Below are positions 1-9,098 of a stretch of DNA of 43,131 bases, one piece after another. Below the pieces are notes generated by a model. That model saw only the letters and a program-made list of their open reading frames with translations, made no database searches and was not told where the DNA came from. Made by a program: the position numbers and the translations under genes. Each line of letters begins with the position of its first letter. Position 1 is the first letter of the stretch. This stretch comes from SAR86 cluster bacterium AG-313-N18 (GTDB lineage: Bacteria > Pseudomonadota > Gammaproteobacteria > Magnimaribacterales > D2472): NCBI GenBank assembly GCA_003283765.1, contig QBVY01000007.1, forward strand, positions 1-43,131, in the 5' to 3' direction.

Positions 1-1
1 T

Positions 2-814
2 TCATGTTATTAAGTTGCTTAATAGAATAAAAATCGGCACGACGGCAATATGTGAATCTAAACGATCCCAAATACCACCATGTCCAGGTATTAATGATCC
101 GCTATCTTTTATGGACTTTTCTCTCTTAAGTTGACTTTCAAAATAGTCACCAATAAAAGCAAAAGGCAAGCTAATTAATAAAACTAATACCAAATCAAAT
201 GAAATGAGGTTATAGGCATATATGGTTGATACAAAGATTACGACAAATCCAACTCCGCCCAACAAACCCTCGATAGTTTTGTTCGGGCTGATTTCTGGAA
301 ATAATGGTGTTTTACCAATACTGCTGCCAACTAGATAGGCACCAACATCAGCCAAAACGGTATTAAATACAATTACAAAAAGTACAAAAAATTTATTTAT
401 ATTATTAAAATCTGAAAATAATAATAAGTATATGAGGCTATACACAAAGCCAAGTACCAATAAAAATCCTAAATAGTGGTTATCAAAACTTAAGAGGGAT
501 GAGCTTTTATCTGATAGCAAATAAAAGCTATATAAAAACCAGAAACCTGAGATCATCAAAAGGAATAAATCCATAAAGTCTTTTGTGTAAATAATAGAAA
601 ATAGAATAAGGGTTACAAAAAATGTGATTTGTTTTAAATCTATTTTTGATTCAGATAGCAACAGCCATTCTTTTATTAAAAGAAATCCGACACCAAGAAC
701 AAGAGTCAAAATAAGGAAAATATTTTGCAGGTAAAGAGCTCCAAATATACAGATTACTAGACTTAATGCAGCGGGTAATCTTTGAAGGATATTTTTATAA
801 AGTTCGTTTGCCAA
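2..814 (-). CDS. cdsA: Phosphatidate cytidylyltransferase (CDP-diglyceride synthase)
   Basis: Makes CDP-diacylglycerol from CTP and phosphatidic acid at the inner membrane, the branch point to all phospholipids. The 270-residue protein is almost entirely hydrophobic, with about eight membrane segments. The family signature lies at residues 227-253: the ligand-binding run DSGSLIPGHGG followed by DRLDS. The start is TTG at 814, supported by a strong GGAGAGG Shine-Dalgarno five bases upstream; there is no in-frame ATG near the N-terminus. The first 20 bases overlap the end of uppS, so the two are probably translationally coupled. It is the last gene of the rpsB-tsf-pyrH-frr-uppS-cdsA run. The stop codon lies at positions 2-4, so the gene is complete. 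Confidence 0.95.
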   Translation of the reverse strand: MANELYKNILQRLPAALSLVICIFGALYLQNIFLILTLVLGVGFLLIKEWLLLSESKIDLKQITFFVTLILFSIIYTKDFMDLFLLMISGFWFLYSFYLLSDKSSSLLSFDNHYLGFLLVLGFVYSLIYLLLFSDFNNINKFFVLFVIVFNTVLADVGAYLVGSSIGKTPLFPEISPNKTIEGLLGGVGFVVIFVSTIYAYNLISFDLVLVLLISLPFAFIGDYFESQLKREKSIKDSGSLIPGHGGIWDRLDSHIAVVPIFILLSNLIT

Positions 815-1526
815 AACGCCTCTCCGTATTTGAAAATGCTTCTAAGCACTTTATAAATTCCTCTTCTGTAAAATCTGGCCAGAGCGTGTCAGTGAATTGA
901 ATCTCAGTATAAGCCAGATGATATAACAAGAAGTTACTGATTCGGTGGTCTCCGCCAGTTCTAATCAATAAATCTAACTCATTAATAGGTGCTTTTAAGT
1001 GTTTAAAAAAAGTTTCATTAGAAATATCTTCTACAGGGAGTTTTCCAAGTTTTACGTCGGTTGATATTAATTTTGCTGCTTCAATGATATCTGCACGACC
1101 TCCATAACCAAGAGCAATATTTAACTTAAGCCGTGACTCTTGAGATGCTGTCACACTTTCAGCTTGTTCAATCGCATCAACAACATCATTTCCAAAAGAA
1201 GAATAGTCTCCAAAAAAATTTAGTCTTACTTTCTGATTAATTAATTCTGGAACTTGCGAATCTATCGCACTTATAATAAGTTTTTTGATTCCAAGAATTT
1301 CTTTTTTGGGGCGCGACCAATTTTCAGTGCTAAAGGCGTATAAACTTAGAGACTCTAGATGAGCTTTTGCTGCAGACTCAACAATTTTCCTTACCACATC
1401 TACGCCTTTTTCATGTCCGGAAGTAACATTTATAGCATTCCTTTTGGCCCATCTTCCATTACCATCCATGATAATTGCAGCATTGATCCCAGAAAGGTTA
1501 AGTGATGATTGCTTGTTTTCTGCCAT
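795..1526 (-). CDS. uppS: Undecaprenyl diphosphate synthase (cis-prenyltransferase)
   Basis: Condenses isopentenyl diphosphate onto farnesyl diphosphate to give C55 undecaprenyl diphosphate, the lipid carrier for peptidoglycan and other wall polymers. The 243-residue protein carries the diphosphate-binding motif IIMDGNGRW with the catalytic Asp at residue 21. It also has the C-terminal block RTGGDHRISNFLLY followed by LWPDF, which carries conserved Arg and Ser residues. Length fits the family (about 240-255). The start is ATG at 1526. It lies 20 bases after frr and overlaps cdsA, matching the usual frr-uppS-cdsA order. Confidence 0.97.
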   Translation of the reverse strand: MAENKQSSLNLSGINAAIIMDGNGRWAKRNAINVTSGHEKGVDVVRKIVESAAKAHLESLSLYAFSTENWSRPKKEILGIKKLIISAIDSQVPELINQKVRLNFFGDYSSFGNDVVDAIEQAESVTASQESRLKLNIALGYGGRADIIEAAKLISTDVKLGKLPVEDISNETFFKHLKAPINELDLLIRTGGDHRISNFLLYHLAYTEIQFTDTLWPDFTEEEFIKCLEAFSNTERRFGKRTL

Positions 1527-1546
1527 TCTGGCTGGATATGAAATAA

Positions 1547-2101
1547 CTAAATTTCTATTAAATCTTCTTCTTTTTGTTTAAGCTCTGCGTCAACAAGACC
1601 AATAAAATGATCAGTTTCCTTTTGAACTAAATCTTCGATACGCTTAAGATCATCCTCAGAAAAATCTCCAGCTTTTTGTTGATCTTTTGCAGCATTATTA
1701 GCATCCCTTCGAGTATTTCTTATAGAAATTCTAGAATTTTCAGCTTCGTTTCTTGCTTGTTTGATGTACTCTTGACGAGTTTCTTCAGTAAGAGCGGGCA
1801 TTGTCAGTCTAATCAAATCACCGCTTGTGCTTGGGTTTAACCCCAAATCAGATGCCATAATTGCTTTTTCTATCTCTCCTATAAGAGATTTATCCCACGG
1901 AGAAATAGCCAAAGTTCTTCCTTCCTCTACAGAGATATTTGCAGCTTGATTGATTGGAGTTGGATTTCCGTAATAATCAACCTTAACTGAATCAAGAATG
2001 CTAGGATTCGCTCTGCCTGTTCTAATTTTATTAAATTCATGGGCTAGTGAATCGATGGCTTTCTGCATCTTGGGTTTAATTTGATTAATAATTTCGTTCA
2101 T
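1547..2101 (-). CDS. frr: Ribosome recycling factor
   Basis: Cytosolic factor that works with EF-G to split the post-termination ribosome. The protein has 184 residues, against about 185 in E. coli, and is strongly charged and helical as expected of the three-helix bundle. The block HEFNKIRTGRANP near residues 21-33 carries the conserved RTGRA motif, and KVDYYGNPTP follows. It sits 2 bases downstream of pyrH in the conserved tsf-pyrH-frr order. No separate promoter is visible, so expression most likely comes from the rpsB promoter. Confidence 0.98.
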   Translation of the reverse strand: MNEIINQIKPKMQKAIDSLAHEFNKIRTGRANPSILDSVKVDYYGNPTPINQAANISVEEGRTLAISPWDKSLIGEIEKAIMASDLGLNPSTSGDLIRLTMPALTEETRQEYIKQARNEAENSRISIRNTRRDANNAAKDQQKAGDFSEDDLKRIEDLVQKETDHFIGLVDAELKQKEEDLIEI

Positions 2102-2103
2102 AA

Positions 2104-2817
2104 CTATGATATTAATGTTCCAATATCCTCACCGCAAGCAATTCTTTTCAAAGCATCTGGATAATTTAAGTTAAATACTTTCAATGGCAGGCTGTGATCT
2201 CTTGCTAGAGTAAGAGCCGTTGCATCCATTACTTTAAGGTTTTTTTGAATCGCTTCATCAAAAGAAAGTGATGAATAAAAAGAAGCATTTGAATCTTTTT
2301 CAGGATCAGCAGAATATACTCCATCAACCCTAGTTGCTTTTAACATAATGTCTGCTTCTGTTTCTATGGCCCTAAGACAACCTGCGCTATCGGTCGTAAA
2401 AAATGGATTGCCGGTTCCAGCAGTGAAAATTACAACAAAATCATTAGACAGAAGTTGAATTGCAAGCCGTCTGTCATAGTGCTCAGCAACACCAGACATT
2501 GAAATGGCTGACATAACTCTAGTCTTGACCCCTGCTCTTTCTAAAGCATCCCTTAAAGCGATACCATTCATAACGGTTGCTAGCATCCCCATATGATCAC
2601 CAGCGACTCTATCCATTCCAGCTTTGCTTAATTTTTCACCTCGAAAAAGATTTCCTCCTCCTATTACAATTCCAATTTGCGCTCCAAGCTCTTTACAATC
2701 TTTAACTGATTGCGCCATTTGATCTAATATCTTGGGGTCTATTCCATGGTCGTCATCTCCAGCAACAGCTTCTCCACTAAATTTTACGAGAAGACGTTTG
2801 TAGGAGAGTGATGTCAT
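2104..2817 (-). CDS. pyrH: UMP kinase
   Basis: Phosphorylates UMP to UDP with ATP in pyrimidine nucleotide synthesis. The bacterial enzyme is a hexamer of the amino-acid-kinase fold, unrelated to eukaryotic UMP/CMP kinase. Visible motifs are the N-terminal LLVKFSGEA, the glycine-rich [13 protein letters not shown], the [11 protein letters not shown] block, and [15 protein letters not shown]. The 237 residues compare with 241 in E. coli. The start ATG overlaps the tsf stop in a 4-base ATGA junction, implying coupled translation. Confidence 0.98.
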   Translation of the reverse strand: MTSLSYKRLLVKFSGEAVAGDDDHGIDPKILDQMAQSVKDCKELGAQIGIVIGGGNLFRGEKLSKAGMDRVAGDHMGMLATVMNGIALRDALERAGVKTRVMSAISMSGVAEHYDRRLAIQLLSNDFVVIFTAGTGNPFFTTDSAGCLRAIETEADIMLKATRVDGVYSADPEKDSNASFYSSLSFDEAIQKNLKVMDATALTLARDHSLPLKVFNLNYPDALKRIACGEDIGTLIS

Positions 2818-3671
2818 TGTTGGAGTTGTTCAGCTACCTCTGCTGCAAAGTCTTTAACCTCAACCTCTATACCTTCACCAACTTTGAAGCGAGCAAAAGC
2901 TACAATCGATGAGTTATTTTCTTGCAATAATTCCTCAATTGATTGATCTGGATTTTTAACAAATCCTTGAGAAACTAAGGTAACCTCAGAAAGAAATCTC
3001 TTAATCTTGCCTTCCACCATTTTTTCCATAATAGATGGGTCTTTTCCAGACTCCTCTGCTTGGGCTAAAAATATTGCTCTTTCTCTCTCAAGCAACTCAG
3101 GATCGATATCCTCTGATTGCAAGCAACTCGGATTAGTTGCAGATACATGCATAGCTAAGTCTTTTGCCAATTCTTTATTATCAGAATCAATTGAAACTAA
3201 AGCAGCCAATCTTCCGTCTGAATGAACGTATGATCCAATACACCCACCAGATGGAACTTCCATAGTTTCCAGTCTTCTTAACTGGATATTCTCACCAATA
3301 GACTGAATTAAGGATTGTCTCTTCTCTTCAAATACTGAGCTCAAATCAGCAATATTATTGATTTGATTATTCACAAGATATTCAGCTACATCATTTGCAA
3401 AATCCTTGAACTGGGAATCTTTAGCAGCAAAATCTGTTTCTGAGTTAATCTCTATAAGGCTCGTATATTGTGAGTTCTCGGCAATCTTCACCTCACCATC
3501 GGCAGCAACTCTTGAGGCTTTTTTCTCAGCCTTAAGCGAGCTATTTGCTCTCAGAAGATCTAAAGCCTTTTCAAGATCGCCATCTGTTTCAACAAGTGCC
3601 TTTTTGCATTCCATCATGCCTACACCTGACATTTCTCTTAATTCTTTAACTTGACTTGCAGTAATGGTCAT
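2814..3671 (-). CDS. tsf: Elongation factor Ts
   Basis: Guanine nucleotide exchange factor for EF-Tu. The 285 residues match the usual length (283 in E. coli). The N-terminal module has the block [13 protein letters not shown], and the core contains SETDFAAK, both diagnostic. The gene overlaps rpsB by 4 bases upstream and pyrH by 4 bases downstream (ATGA at both junctions). The partner gene tuf is not found in this window, so EF-Tu must be encoded elsewhere. Confidence 0.98.
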   Translation of the reverse strand: MTITASQVKELREMSGVGMMECKKALVETDGDLEKALDLLRANSSLKAEKKASRVAADGEVKIAENSQYTSLIEINSETDFAAKDSQFKDFANDVAEYLVNNQINNIADLSSVFEEKRQSLIQSIGENIQLRRLETMEVPSGGCIGSYVHSDGRLAALVSIDSDNKELAKDLAMHVSATNPSCLQSEDIDPELLERERAIFLAQAEESGKDPSIMEKMVEGKIKRFLSEVTLVSQGFVKNPDQSIEELLQENNSSIVAFARFKVGEGIEVEVKDFAAEVAEQLQQ

Positions 3672-4630
3672 TTTTCTTCCTTAGAATCTTCAGCAGCATC
3701 TTCTGATGTGCTCGGATTTTCAGCAGATATTTCTTTGGTTTCGTCTATTGCTTCATCACTCTTTTCAATCGTGTCCGATGCAGACTCTTCGATAGCTTCA
3801 TCTGTTTCAATTGGTAAATCTTCTTCTGGTTCGCTTAACTCAGCCTCTTCAACTAGATTTAATGCTTTCCCAGAAGTGACTGAGGCCTTTTTAACTTTTA
3901 CTTCAGAAGCCTCATCATCAGTTTGTATATTTAGAGCTCCGCCCTGAGAAGATGCTAGACCTCTAGCACAGGCATCACTAATAACTTTTGTAATTAATCG
4001 AATAGACCTAATTGCATCATCATTTCCTGGAATAATGTGATCTATTCCTTCTGGGTTTGAATTAGTGTCAACCAGAGCAATAATTGGAATACCCATTTTT
4101 TTTGCTTCTGTGACTGCTATTTTCTCATAAGCAACGTCAACTACAAATAAAGCATCTGGCAAGCCTTTCATATCTTTTATGCCGCCAACACTTGCATCTA
4201 ACTTTTCATATTCTTTTGTAATATCTACAGCTTCTTTTTTTGAAAGTTTGTTAATTCTTCCTGATGACTGCAATTCTTCAATATCTAAAAGACGTCTAAT
4301 TGAGCCTCGTATCGTTTTCCAGTTGGTTAAGGTTCCGCCCAGCCATCTTTTATCTATGTAGGGCAGGCCAATAGAGGAGGCTGATTCTTTAATAGTCTTA
4401 GATGCAGAGCGTTTTGTACCAACAAATAAAATTCTATTTCCTTTAGAACATATTTCTTCAGCCTTTGATGCGGCTGCATTTAGGCATTCTTGGGTCATCT
4501 CAAGATCTATAATGCTGATTTTTTTTCTAGTATCAAAAATAAAGGATTCCATTTTAGGATTCCAAAATCTTTGCTGATGACCAAAATGAACGCCTGCATT
4601 TAACAGGTCTTTTATAGAAACAATACTCAC
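3668..4630 (-). CDS. rpsB: 30S ribosomal protein S2 with long acidic C-terminal tail
   Basis: S2 binds late to the 30S subunit. The family core is clear: LLNAGVHFGHQQRFWNPKM at the N-terminus, then GTKRSA, RWLGGTLTNWKT, and PDALFVVD with DTNSNPEGIDHIIPGNDDAIRSI. The protein is 320 residues, against 241 in E. coli. Homology ends near residue 231, and the remaining 89 or so residues are dominated by Glu, Asp and Ser with no obvious fold. The start is GTG at 4630, chosen because GGAGG lies five bases upstream and MSIVSIKDLL fits the family N-terminus. It overlaps tsf by 4 bases. A structured leader precedes it. Confidence 0.97.
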   Translation of the reverse strand: MSIVSIKDLLNAGVHFGHQQRFWNPKMESFIFDTRKKISIIDLEMTQECLNAAASKAEEICSKGNRILFVGTKRSASKTIKESASSIGLPYIDKRWLGGTLTNWKTIRGSIRRLLDIEELQSSGRINKLSKKEAVDITKEYEKLDASVGGIKDMKGLPDALFVVDVAYEKIAVTEAKKMGIPIIALVDTNSNPEGIDHIIPGNDDAIRSIRLITKVISDACARGLASSQGGALNIQTDDEASEVKVKKASVTSGKALNLVEEAELSEPEEDLPIETDEAIEESASDTIEKSDEAIDETKEISAENPSTSEDAAEDSKEEK

Positions 4631-4728
4631 AATTTCCTCCGGGGTTATAACTCCGGTACCTCATAATGTTGACTCATTTTCACAAGCACCCCAACAAAAA
4701 TCCTATTGGTACCTTCGGGATTTAAAGT
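4631..4728 (-). promoter_or_regulatory. Structured rpsB leader RNA, probable S2 autoregulatory site
   Basis: The inferred transcript has about 98 bases before the GTG start. Two hairpins are visible. The distal one pairs AAATCC with GGATTT (plus-strand 4718-4723 with 4698-4703), its loop holding GGTACC. The proximal one pairs CCGGAG with CCCCGG around TTATAA (4639-4656, one A-C mismatch), and its 3' arm runs into the GGAGG ribosome binding site. A second GGTACC lies at 4655-4660. E. coli and relatives repress rpsB-tsf by S2 binding to the leader. That this leader works the same way is inference from position and structure. Confidence 0.6.
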
Positions 4729-4734
4729 TTGTGT

Positions 4735-4763
4735 ATTCTATAGAAAAGTTGAGATAGATTAAA
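4735..4763 (-). promoter_or_regulatory. Candidate sigma-70 promoter of rpsB-tsf
   Basis: Reading the minus strand there is TTTAAT, a 17-base spacer, then TAGAAT (-10 at 4735-4740). The -35 overlaps the dapB stop codon. The -10 matches the element used in the stronger rpsJ promoter of this window; the -35 is poor. No terminator is visible between dapB and this site, so readthrough from dnaK-dnaJ-dapB is possible. Confidence 0.45.
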
Positions 4764-5430
4764 GCTTTTTGTTCAAGAAGTCGGCAAAGGTATACTCTCC
4801 AGCCTCTTTGGAATGAATCCACTTGGCAGCCTGCAAAGCACCTCTTGCAAAAATATTTCTAGAGTTTGCAATATGTTGAAAAGTTGTAATTCCCTCTGCA
4901 TTTTCAAAAACAATTCTATGGATTCCAAAGATATTACCAATTCTGTAAGATTCGACATCAATAGGCCTATCTATGTTACTTTCAGGCAAATTTTCTAAGA
5001 AACTTTGTATTTCTATCGCCGTTCCAGAAGGAGAATCTTTCTTATTTTTGTGGTGAATCTCAATAATTTTGCACTTTGTAGGAGAGTTAATTGATAACAG
5101 GTAATGCTCTATTGAACTCTTTAAATTAGAGATTCCCAGTGACATATTAGAAGCAAGTAATATGGGTACAGATTTTTTTGCATTGCCAACCTTCTTTAAA
5201 TGGTTAGCTGAGAGACCTGTGGTTCCTGATATTAAAGGTATCGAATTCTCAATACAGAAATCAATGCAAGCAATGAAACCATCTGGAGAAGAAAAATCTA
5301 TTACAGCAGATACATCATTTAAATCTTTTACTTCTAGTTGAAAATCCATGGCTTTGAAATCAGATTGCTCGCATTGAGCCTGGATTGCCTGGCCCATATT
5401 TCCATTAAAACCATTTATTAAGATATGCAA
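4759..5430 (-). CDS. dapB: 4-hydroxy-tetrahydrodipicolinate reductase, short form
   Basis: Reduces hydroxy-tetrahydrodipicolinate with NAD(P)H in the diaminopimelate/lysine pathway. The Rossmann start is GFNGNMG at residues 7-13. GTTG lies at 69-72, and the substrate-binding and catalytic block with H126, H127, K130 and DSPSGT runs to 137. A C-terminal RIGNIFGIH motif follows. Only 223 residues are present, against 273 in E. coli; the shortfall lies mainly between the nucleotide-binding loop and GTTG. The start is TTG at 5430, placing four residues before the first beta strand as expected; no good Shine-Dalgarno is seen. It follows dnaJ by 4 bases, the same dnaJ-dapB order as in Pseudomonas. 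Confidence 0.95.
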   Translation of the reverse strand: MHILINGFNGNMGQAIQAQCEQSDFKAMDFQLEVKDLNDVSAVIDFSSPDGFIACIDFCIENSIPLISGTTGLSANHLKKVGNAKKSVPILLASNMSLGISNLKSSIEHYLLSINSPTKCKIIEIHHKNKKDSPSGTAIEIQSFLENLPESNIDRPIDVESYRIGNIFGIHRIVFENAEGITTFQHIANSRNIFARGALQAAKWIHSKEAGEYTFADFLNKKL

Positions 5431-5434
5431 TATT

Positions 5435-6544
5435 CTAATTATTATGAAATTGGTCGGAAGCTTTTTTGAAGGATTGTTTTATTGGGTGGTGTTCTTCTGC
5501 AGCTATTGATTTAGCAAAATCTTCAAACATCTTGAGTTGAGCCTTGGAAAGATTGACTGGGGTTTCGACAATCACTCTGCATAAAAGATCGCCTCTTCGA
5601 GAATCTCGTACTGAAGCAGCACCTTTGCCTTTGATTCTAAAAATTTTACCTGTTTGAGTATAGGAAGGGATTTTTAAAGCAATTTTTGATTCAAGACCAG
5701 GAATGTTTGTTGTTCCTCCCAATACTGCAATTTCGAATGGGATCGGGGCTTCAATATACAAATCTCTGCCATCTCTTTCAAAAATTTCATTATTTGCAAC
5801 TTGAATAGCAACATAAAGATCACCGGTATGACCCCCTCTTGCTGCGCCACCCTCTCCTGTTAGTCTTACTTTGTCTCCATTATCTACACCAGACGGAATA
5901 CTAACAGATAAGGATTTTGTTTCTTGCTTAACTCCAGCTCCTCTACATGAACTGCAATGATCTTTGATAATCCTCCCTTCGCCTCTACATGCGTTGCAGG
6001 GTTGTTGAACTGAAAAAAAGCCTTGTTGCATTCTTACCTGACCAGCACCATTGCATTGACTGCAAGTAACAGGAGTTGAGCCTGGTTTAGCCCCAGACCC
6101 AGAGCAATCATTACATGATTTATCTACAGGTATTTTTATTGTTTTCTTAACACCAAGAATCGCCTCTCTGAGAGATAGTTCTAGAGTGTATTGAAGATCT
6201 TGGCCCCTAGCCGCCCTTCCTGAAGAGCTCCGACCACCGAAGACGTCACCAAAGATATCTCCAAATATATCTCCAAAATTAAAATCTTGGAATCCAGCAC
6301 CTTGACCCCCACCCATGCCTTGAACACCTGCATGACCAAATTGATCATAAGCTGATTTTTTTTCTGAATCAGACAAAATTTCATATGCCTCTGCAGCTTC
6401 TTTAAATTTCTCATTTGCGGAGGGGTCATCCGGATTTCTATCTGGATGATATTTCATCGCTAATTTTTTAAAAGCTTTTTTTAATTCTGCATCTGATGCA
6501 TTTCGAGAGACCCCTAAGACCTCATAATAGTCTCTCTGTGACAT
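5435..6544 (-). CDS. dnaJ: Chaperone DnaJ (Hsp40)
   Basis: Co-chaperone that delivers unfolded clients to DnaK and stimulates its ATPase. Domain order is canonical. The J domain carries HPD at residues 33-35. A Gly/Phe-rich linker follows at roughly 70-115. Then come four CxxCxGxG zinc-finger repeats beginning [24 protein letters not shown] and CSSCRGAG, and finally the C-terminal substrate-binding domain. Length is 369, against 376 in E. coli. It lies 3 bases after dnaK and 4 bases before dapB. Confidence 0.98.
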   Translation of the reverse strand: MSQRDYYEVLGVSRNASDAELKKAFKKLAMKYHPDRNPDDPSANEKFKEAAEAYEILSDSEKKSAYDQFGHAGVQGMGGGQGAGFQDFNFGDIFGDIFGDVFGGRSSSGRAARGQDLQYTLELSLREAILGVKKTIKIPVDKSCNDCSGSGAKPGSTPVTCSQCNGAGQVRMQQGFFSVQQPCNACRGEGRIIKDHCSSCRGAGVKQETKSLSVSIPSGVDNGDKVRLTGEGGAARGGHTGDLYVAIQVANNEIFERDGRDLYIEAPIPFEIAVLGGTTNIPGLESKIALKIPSYTQTGKIFRIKGKGAASVRDSRRGDLLCRVIVETPVNLSKAQLKMFEDFAKSIAAEEHHPIKQSFKKASDQFHNN

Positions 6545-6547
6545 TGT

Positions 6548-8458
6548 TTATTTTTCTTCTTCTTTGACTTCTTCAAATTCAGCATCAACTGTATTTTCAT
6601 CACTAGAACTCTCTTCTGTCGCATCTGAGGAGCCCTCCTCAGCTTGAGGGTATAGTTTTTGAGTTAATGGAGTTAAAACTTCGTTAAGGTTTTTTGTAGC
6701 CTCTTCAATTGCTTCTAAACTGTCTTGCTTGATAGCTTCTTCAAGCTTAACAGTTGCTGCTTCTACAGCATCTTTCTCCTCATCAGTCAGGTTGTCTCCG
6801 GCTTCAGAAATGGACTTTCTCGTTGCATGGACAAGCATATCTGCATTGTTTTTTGCTTGGACCAGACTTTCAAACTTTTTATCATCCTCTGCATTAGCCT
6901 CAGCATCTTTCACCATTTTCTCAATGTCATCATCAGACAATCCGCTAGAAGCCTTAATGACAATGGACTGTTCTTTTCCAGTATTTTTATCTTTAGCTGC
7001 TACATTAAGAATACCGTTAGCATCCAGATCAAAGGACACCTCGATTTGCGGAGTGCCCCTAGCTGCAGGAGGAATATCTGTTAAATTGAATTGGCCCAAA
7101 GATTTATTTTGAGCTGCTTGTTTTCTTTCGCCTTGTATCACATGAACTGTAACTGCTGATTGGTTGTCTTCGGCAGTTGAGAATACCTGAGATTTCTGTG
7201 TTGGTATTGTTGTATTTTTTTCAATTAATGGAGTAGCAATGCCTCCTAGGGTCTCAATCCCAAGTGTTAAAGGAGTTACATCAAGCAGGAGCACATCTTT
7301 GGTATCACCAGATAGGACTGATCCCTGGATTGCTGCACCCACTGCAACGGCCTCATCAGGATTAAGATCTTTTCTTGGCTCTTTACCAAAAAAATCTTTA
7401 ACCTTTTGCTGAACCATTGGCATGCGAGTCTGCCCTCCAACAAGCAAAATCTCATCGATGTCGGCAATTGAAAGCTTGGCATCTTCTAATGCGAGTTTAA
7501 GCGGAGCCAGACTTCTATCTACTAAATCTTCAACTAGAGATTCAAGTTTAGCCCGCGTAATCTTATGAACAAAATGTTTTGGGCCTGAGCTGTCAGCTGT
7601 AATATATGGTAAATTAATTTCAGTTTGATCAGATGAGGAAAGTTCAATTTTTGCTTTTTCTGCAGCCTCTTTTAAACGCTGAAGAGCCATAGGATCACTT
7701 TTTAAATCAAACCCAGATTCTTTCTTAAATTCATCTACGAAATAATCAATTAATTTAAGATCGAAATCTTCACCACCCAAAAAGGTGTCGCCGTTTGTAG
7801 ACAAAACTTCAAACTGATGTTCGCCATCTACCTCAGAGATCTCAATAATTGAGATATCAAAAGTCCCGCCTCCAAGATCATACACAGCAACAACGGAATC
7901 ACCAGTGTGCTTATCTAAGCCATATGCTAATGCTGCAGCAGTTGGCTCATTTATTATTCTTTTAACCTCAAGGCCAGCTATCTTGCCAGCATCTTTTGTT
8001 GCTTGTCTTTGTGAGTCATTGAAATAAGCTGGTACAGTTATAACAGCCTCTGTAACATCATGACCTAGATACTCTTCAGCAGTTTTCTTGAGTTTTTTTA
8101 AGACTTCGGCTGAGATTTGCGGAGGGGCGAGTTTTTTATCATCCACTTTGACCCATGCATCTCCATTATCAGCCTTCATAATTTCATAAGGCACCATATC
8201 CATATCTTTTTTTACGACATCATCATCAAATCTTCTTCCAATTAACCTCTTTATTGCATATAAAGTCTTTTCTGGATTTGTGACAGCTTGCCTTTTTGCG
8301 GGAGCGCCAACTAAAACCTCATTATCATCTGAGTAACCAATTACTGATGGGGTTGTTCTACCTCCCTCAGCATTTTCAATAACCTTTGGCTGTTGTCCTT
8401 CTACAACAGCTAAACAACTGTTCGTAGTTCCTAAATCAATTCCTATAATCTTTGACAT
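6548..8458 (-). CDS. dnaK: Chaperone DnaK (Hsp70)
   Basis: ATP-driven chaperone for folding and stress protection. The nucleotide-binding domain shows [11 protein letters not shown] at the N-terminus, [21 protein letters not shown] and [10 protein letters not shown]. The interdomain linker [15 protein letters not shown] leads to the peptide-binding domain. The lid ends in a Glu/Asp-rich tail terminating EEVKEEEK. Length is 636, against 638 in E. coli. It lies 9 bases after grpE, and the two probably share the sigma-32-like promoter upstream of grpE. Confidence 0.99.
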   Translation of the reverse strand: MSKIIGIDLGTTNSCLAVVEGQQPKVIENAEGGRTTPSVIGYSDDNEVLVGAPAKRQAVTNPEKTLYAIKRLIGRRFDDDVVKKDMDMVPYEIMKADNGDAWVKVDDKKLAPPQISAEVLKKLKKTAEEYLGHDVTEAVITVPAYFNDSQRQATKDAGKIAGLEVKRIINEPTAAALAYGLDKHTGDSVVAVYDLGGGTFDISIIEISEVDGEHQFEVLSTNGDTFLGGEDFDLKLIDYFVDEFKKESGFDLKSDPMALQRLKEAAEKAKIELSSSDQTEINLPYITADSSGPKHFVHKITRAKLESLVEDLVDRSLAPLKLALEDAKLSIADIDEILLVGGQTRMPMVQQKVKDFFGKEPRKDLNPDEAVAVGAAIQGSVLSGDTKDVLLLDVTPLTLGIETLGGIATPLIEKNTTIPTQKSQVFSTAEDNQSAVTVHVIQGERKQAAQNKSLGQFNLTDIPPAARGTPQIEVSFDLDANGILNVAAKDKNTGKEQSIVIKASSGLSDDDIEKMVKDAEANAEDDKKFESLVQAKNNADMLVHATRKSISEAGDNLTDEEKDAVEAATVKLEEAIKQDSLEAIEEATKNLNEVLTPLTQKLYPQAEEGSSDATEESSSDENTVDAEFEEVKEEEK

Positions 8459-8467
8459 AATCTTTTC

Positions 8468-9034
8468 CTAATTTTTAATTACGGAAACTCTAGCAGGTCT
8501 CACAACCCGATCATGAAGCTCCCAACCCCTTTGAAATATATTTTCAATTTCATTATTTTCTTTCTTTGGATCCTTTGAGGTCATTACAGCCTCGTGCTTT
8601 ATTGGATCAAAGCATTCATTTATTGGGTAGATGGGTCTAATACCAAATTTATCAAGAGCTGATTCAAAAGATTTTAGAGTTAGCTCTACCCCCTGCCTGT
8701 CTTCTTTTGTTGAATCTTTAGAAAAGTTATTGAGTGCATGCTCAAGATTATCAACAACGGGCAATAATTCATTGAGGAGTTTTTCTACACCGTATTTATG
8801 TGCTTTTTCAATATCGGCAGTGTTTCTTTTAAAAGCATTATCTAATTCAGCCCTTGACCTAAGCAAGGCCTCTTCAAGATCCTTAATTTTATCCTCTGCA
8901 TTCTGATTTTTTTCAGACTCTTCATCTGAAGAATCTATTTCTTCTTCTATCGAATCCTCTTCAAGAGTTTCCTCTACATCAAGAGACTCATCCTTAAGAT
9001 CTGTTTTATCTTTTGCTTTTTGTTTTTTCGCCAT
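8468..9034 (-). CDS. grpE: Nucleotide exchange factor GrpE
   Basis: Releases ADP from DnaK. The N-terminal half is highly acidic, then a long charged helix forms the dimer coiled coil (about residues 45-85). The family block follows, from LLPVVDNLEHAL through FGIRPI, and the C-terminus reads GWELHDRVVRPARVSV. Length is 188, against 197 in E. coli. It is the first gene of grpE-dnaK-dnaJ-dapB. In Pseudomonas recN lies between fur and grpE; here only 64 bases separate grpE from fur. Confidence 0.97.
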   Translation of the reverse strand: MAKKQKAKDKTDLKDESLDVEETLEEDSIEEEIDSSDEESEKNQNAEDKIKDLEEALLRSRAELDNAFKRNTADIEKAHKYGVEKLLNELLPVVDNLEHALNNFSKDSTKEDRQGVELTLKSFESALDKFGIRPIYPINECFDPIKHEAVMTSKDPKKENNEIENIFQRGWELHDRVVRPARVSVIKN

Positions 9035-9056
9035 CTTTGATCCCCATAGCTAGATA

Positions 9057-9086
9057 TATTGGGATGACCCGGAGTTAGTTCAAGGG
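9057..9086 (-). promoter_or_regulatory. Sigma-32-like heat-shock promoter of grpE-dnaK-dnaJ
   Basis: On the minus strand the sequence CCCTTGAA (9079-9086) is followed after 14 bases by TCCCAATA (9057-9064). The sigma-32 consensus is CTTGAA, 11-16 bases, then CCCCAT-T. The -35 is perfect and the -10 matches at five of eight positions. The site lies 23-52 bases before the grpE start, where heat-shock control would be expected. Confidence 0.75.
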
Positions 9087-9098
9087 TTAGATGATAAT

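Noticed and set aside
3406-3947. Ser/Ala-rich open frames on plus opposite tsf and the rpsB tail
   Set aside because: The Ser/Ala composition is what the antisense of Glu/Asp/Lys-rich codons gives; no independent coding evidence.
6725-7112. Open frames on plus opposite dnaK
   Set aside because: They lie wholly inside strongly conserved dnaK codons, show no family resemblance, and have no ribosome site.
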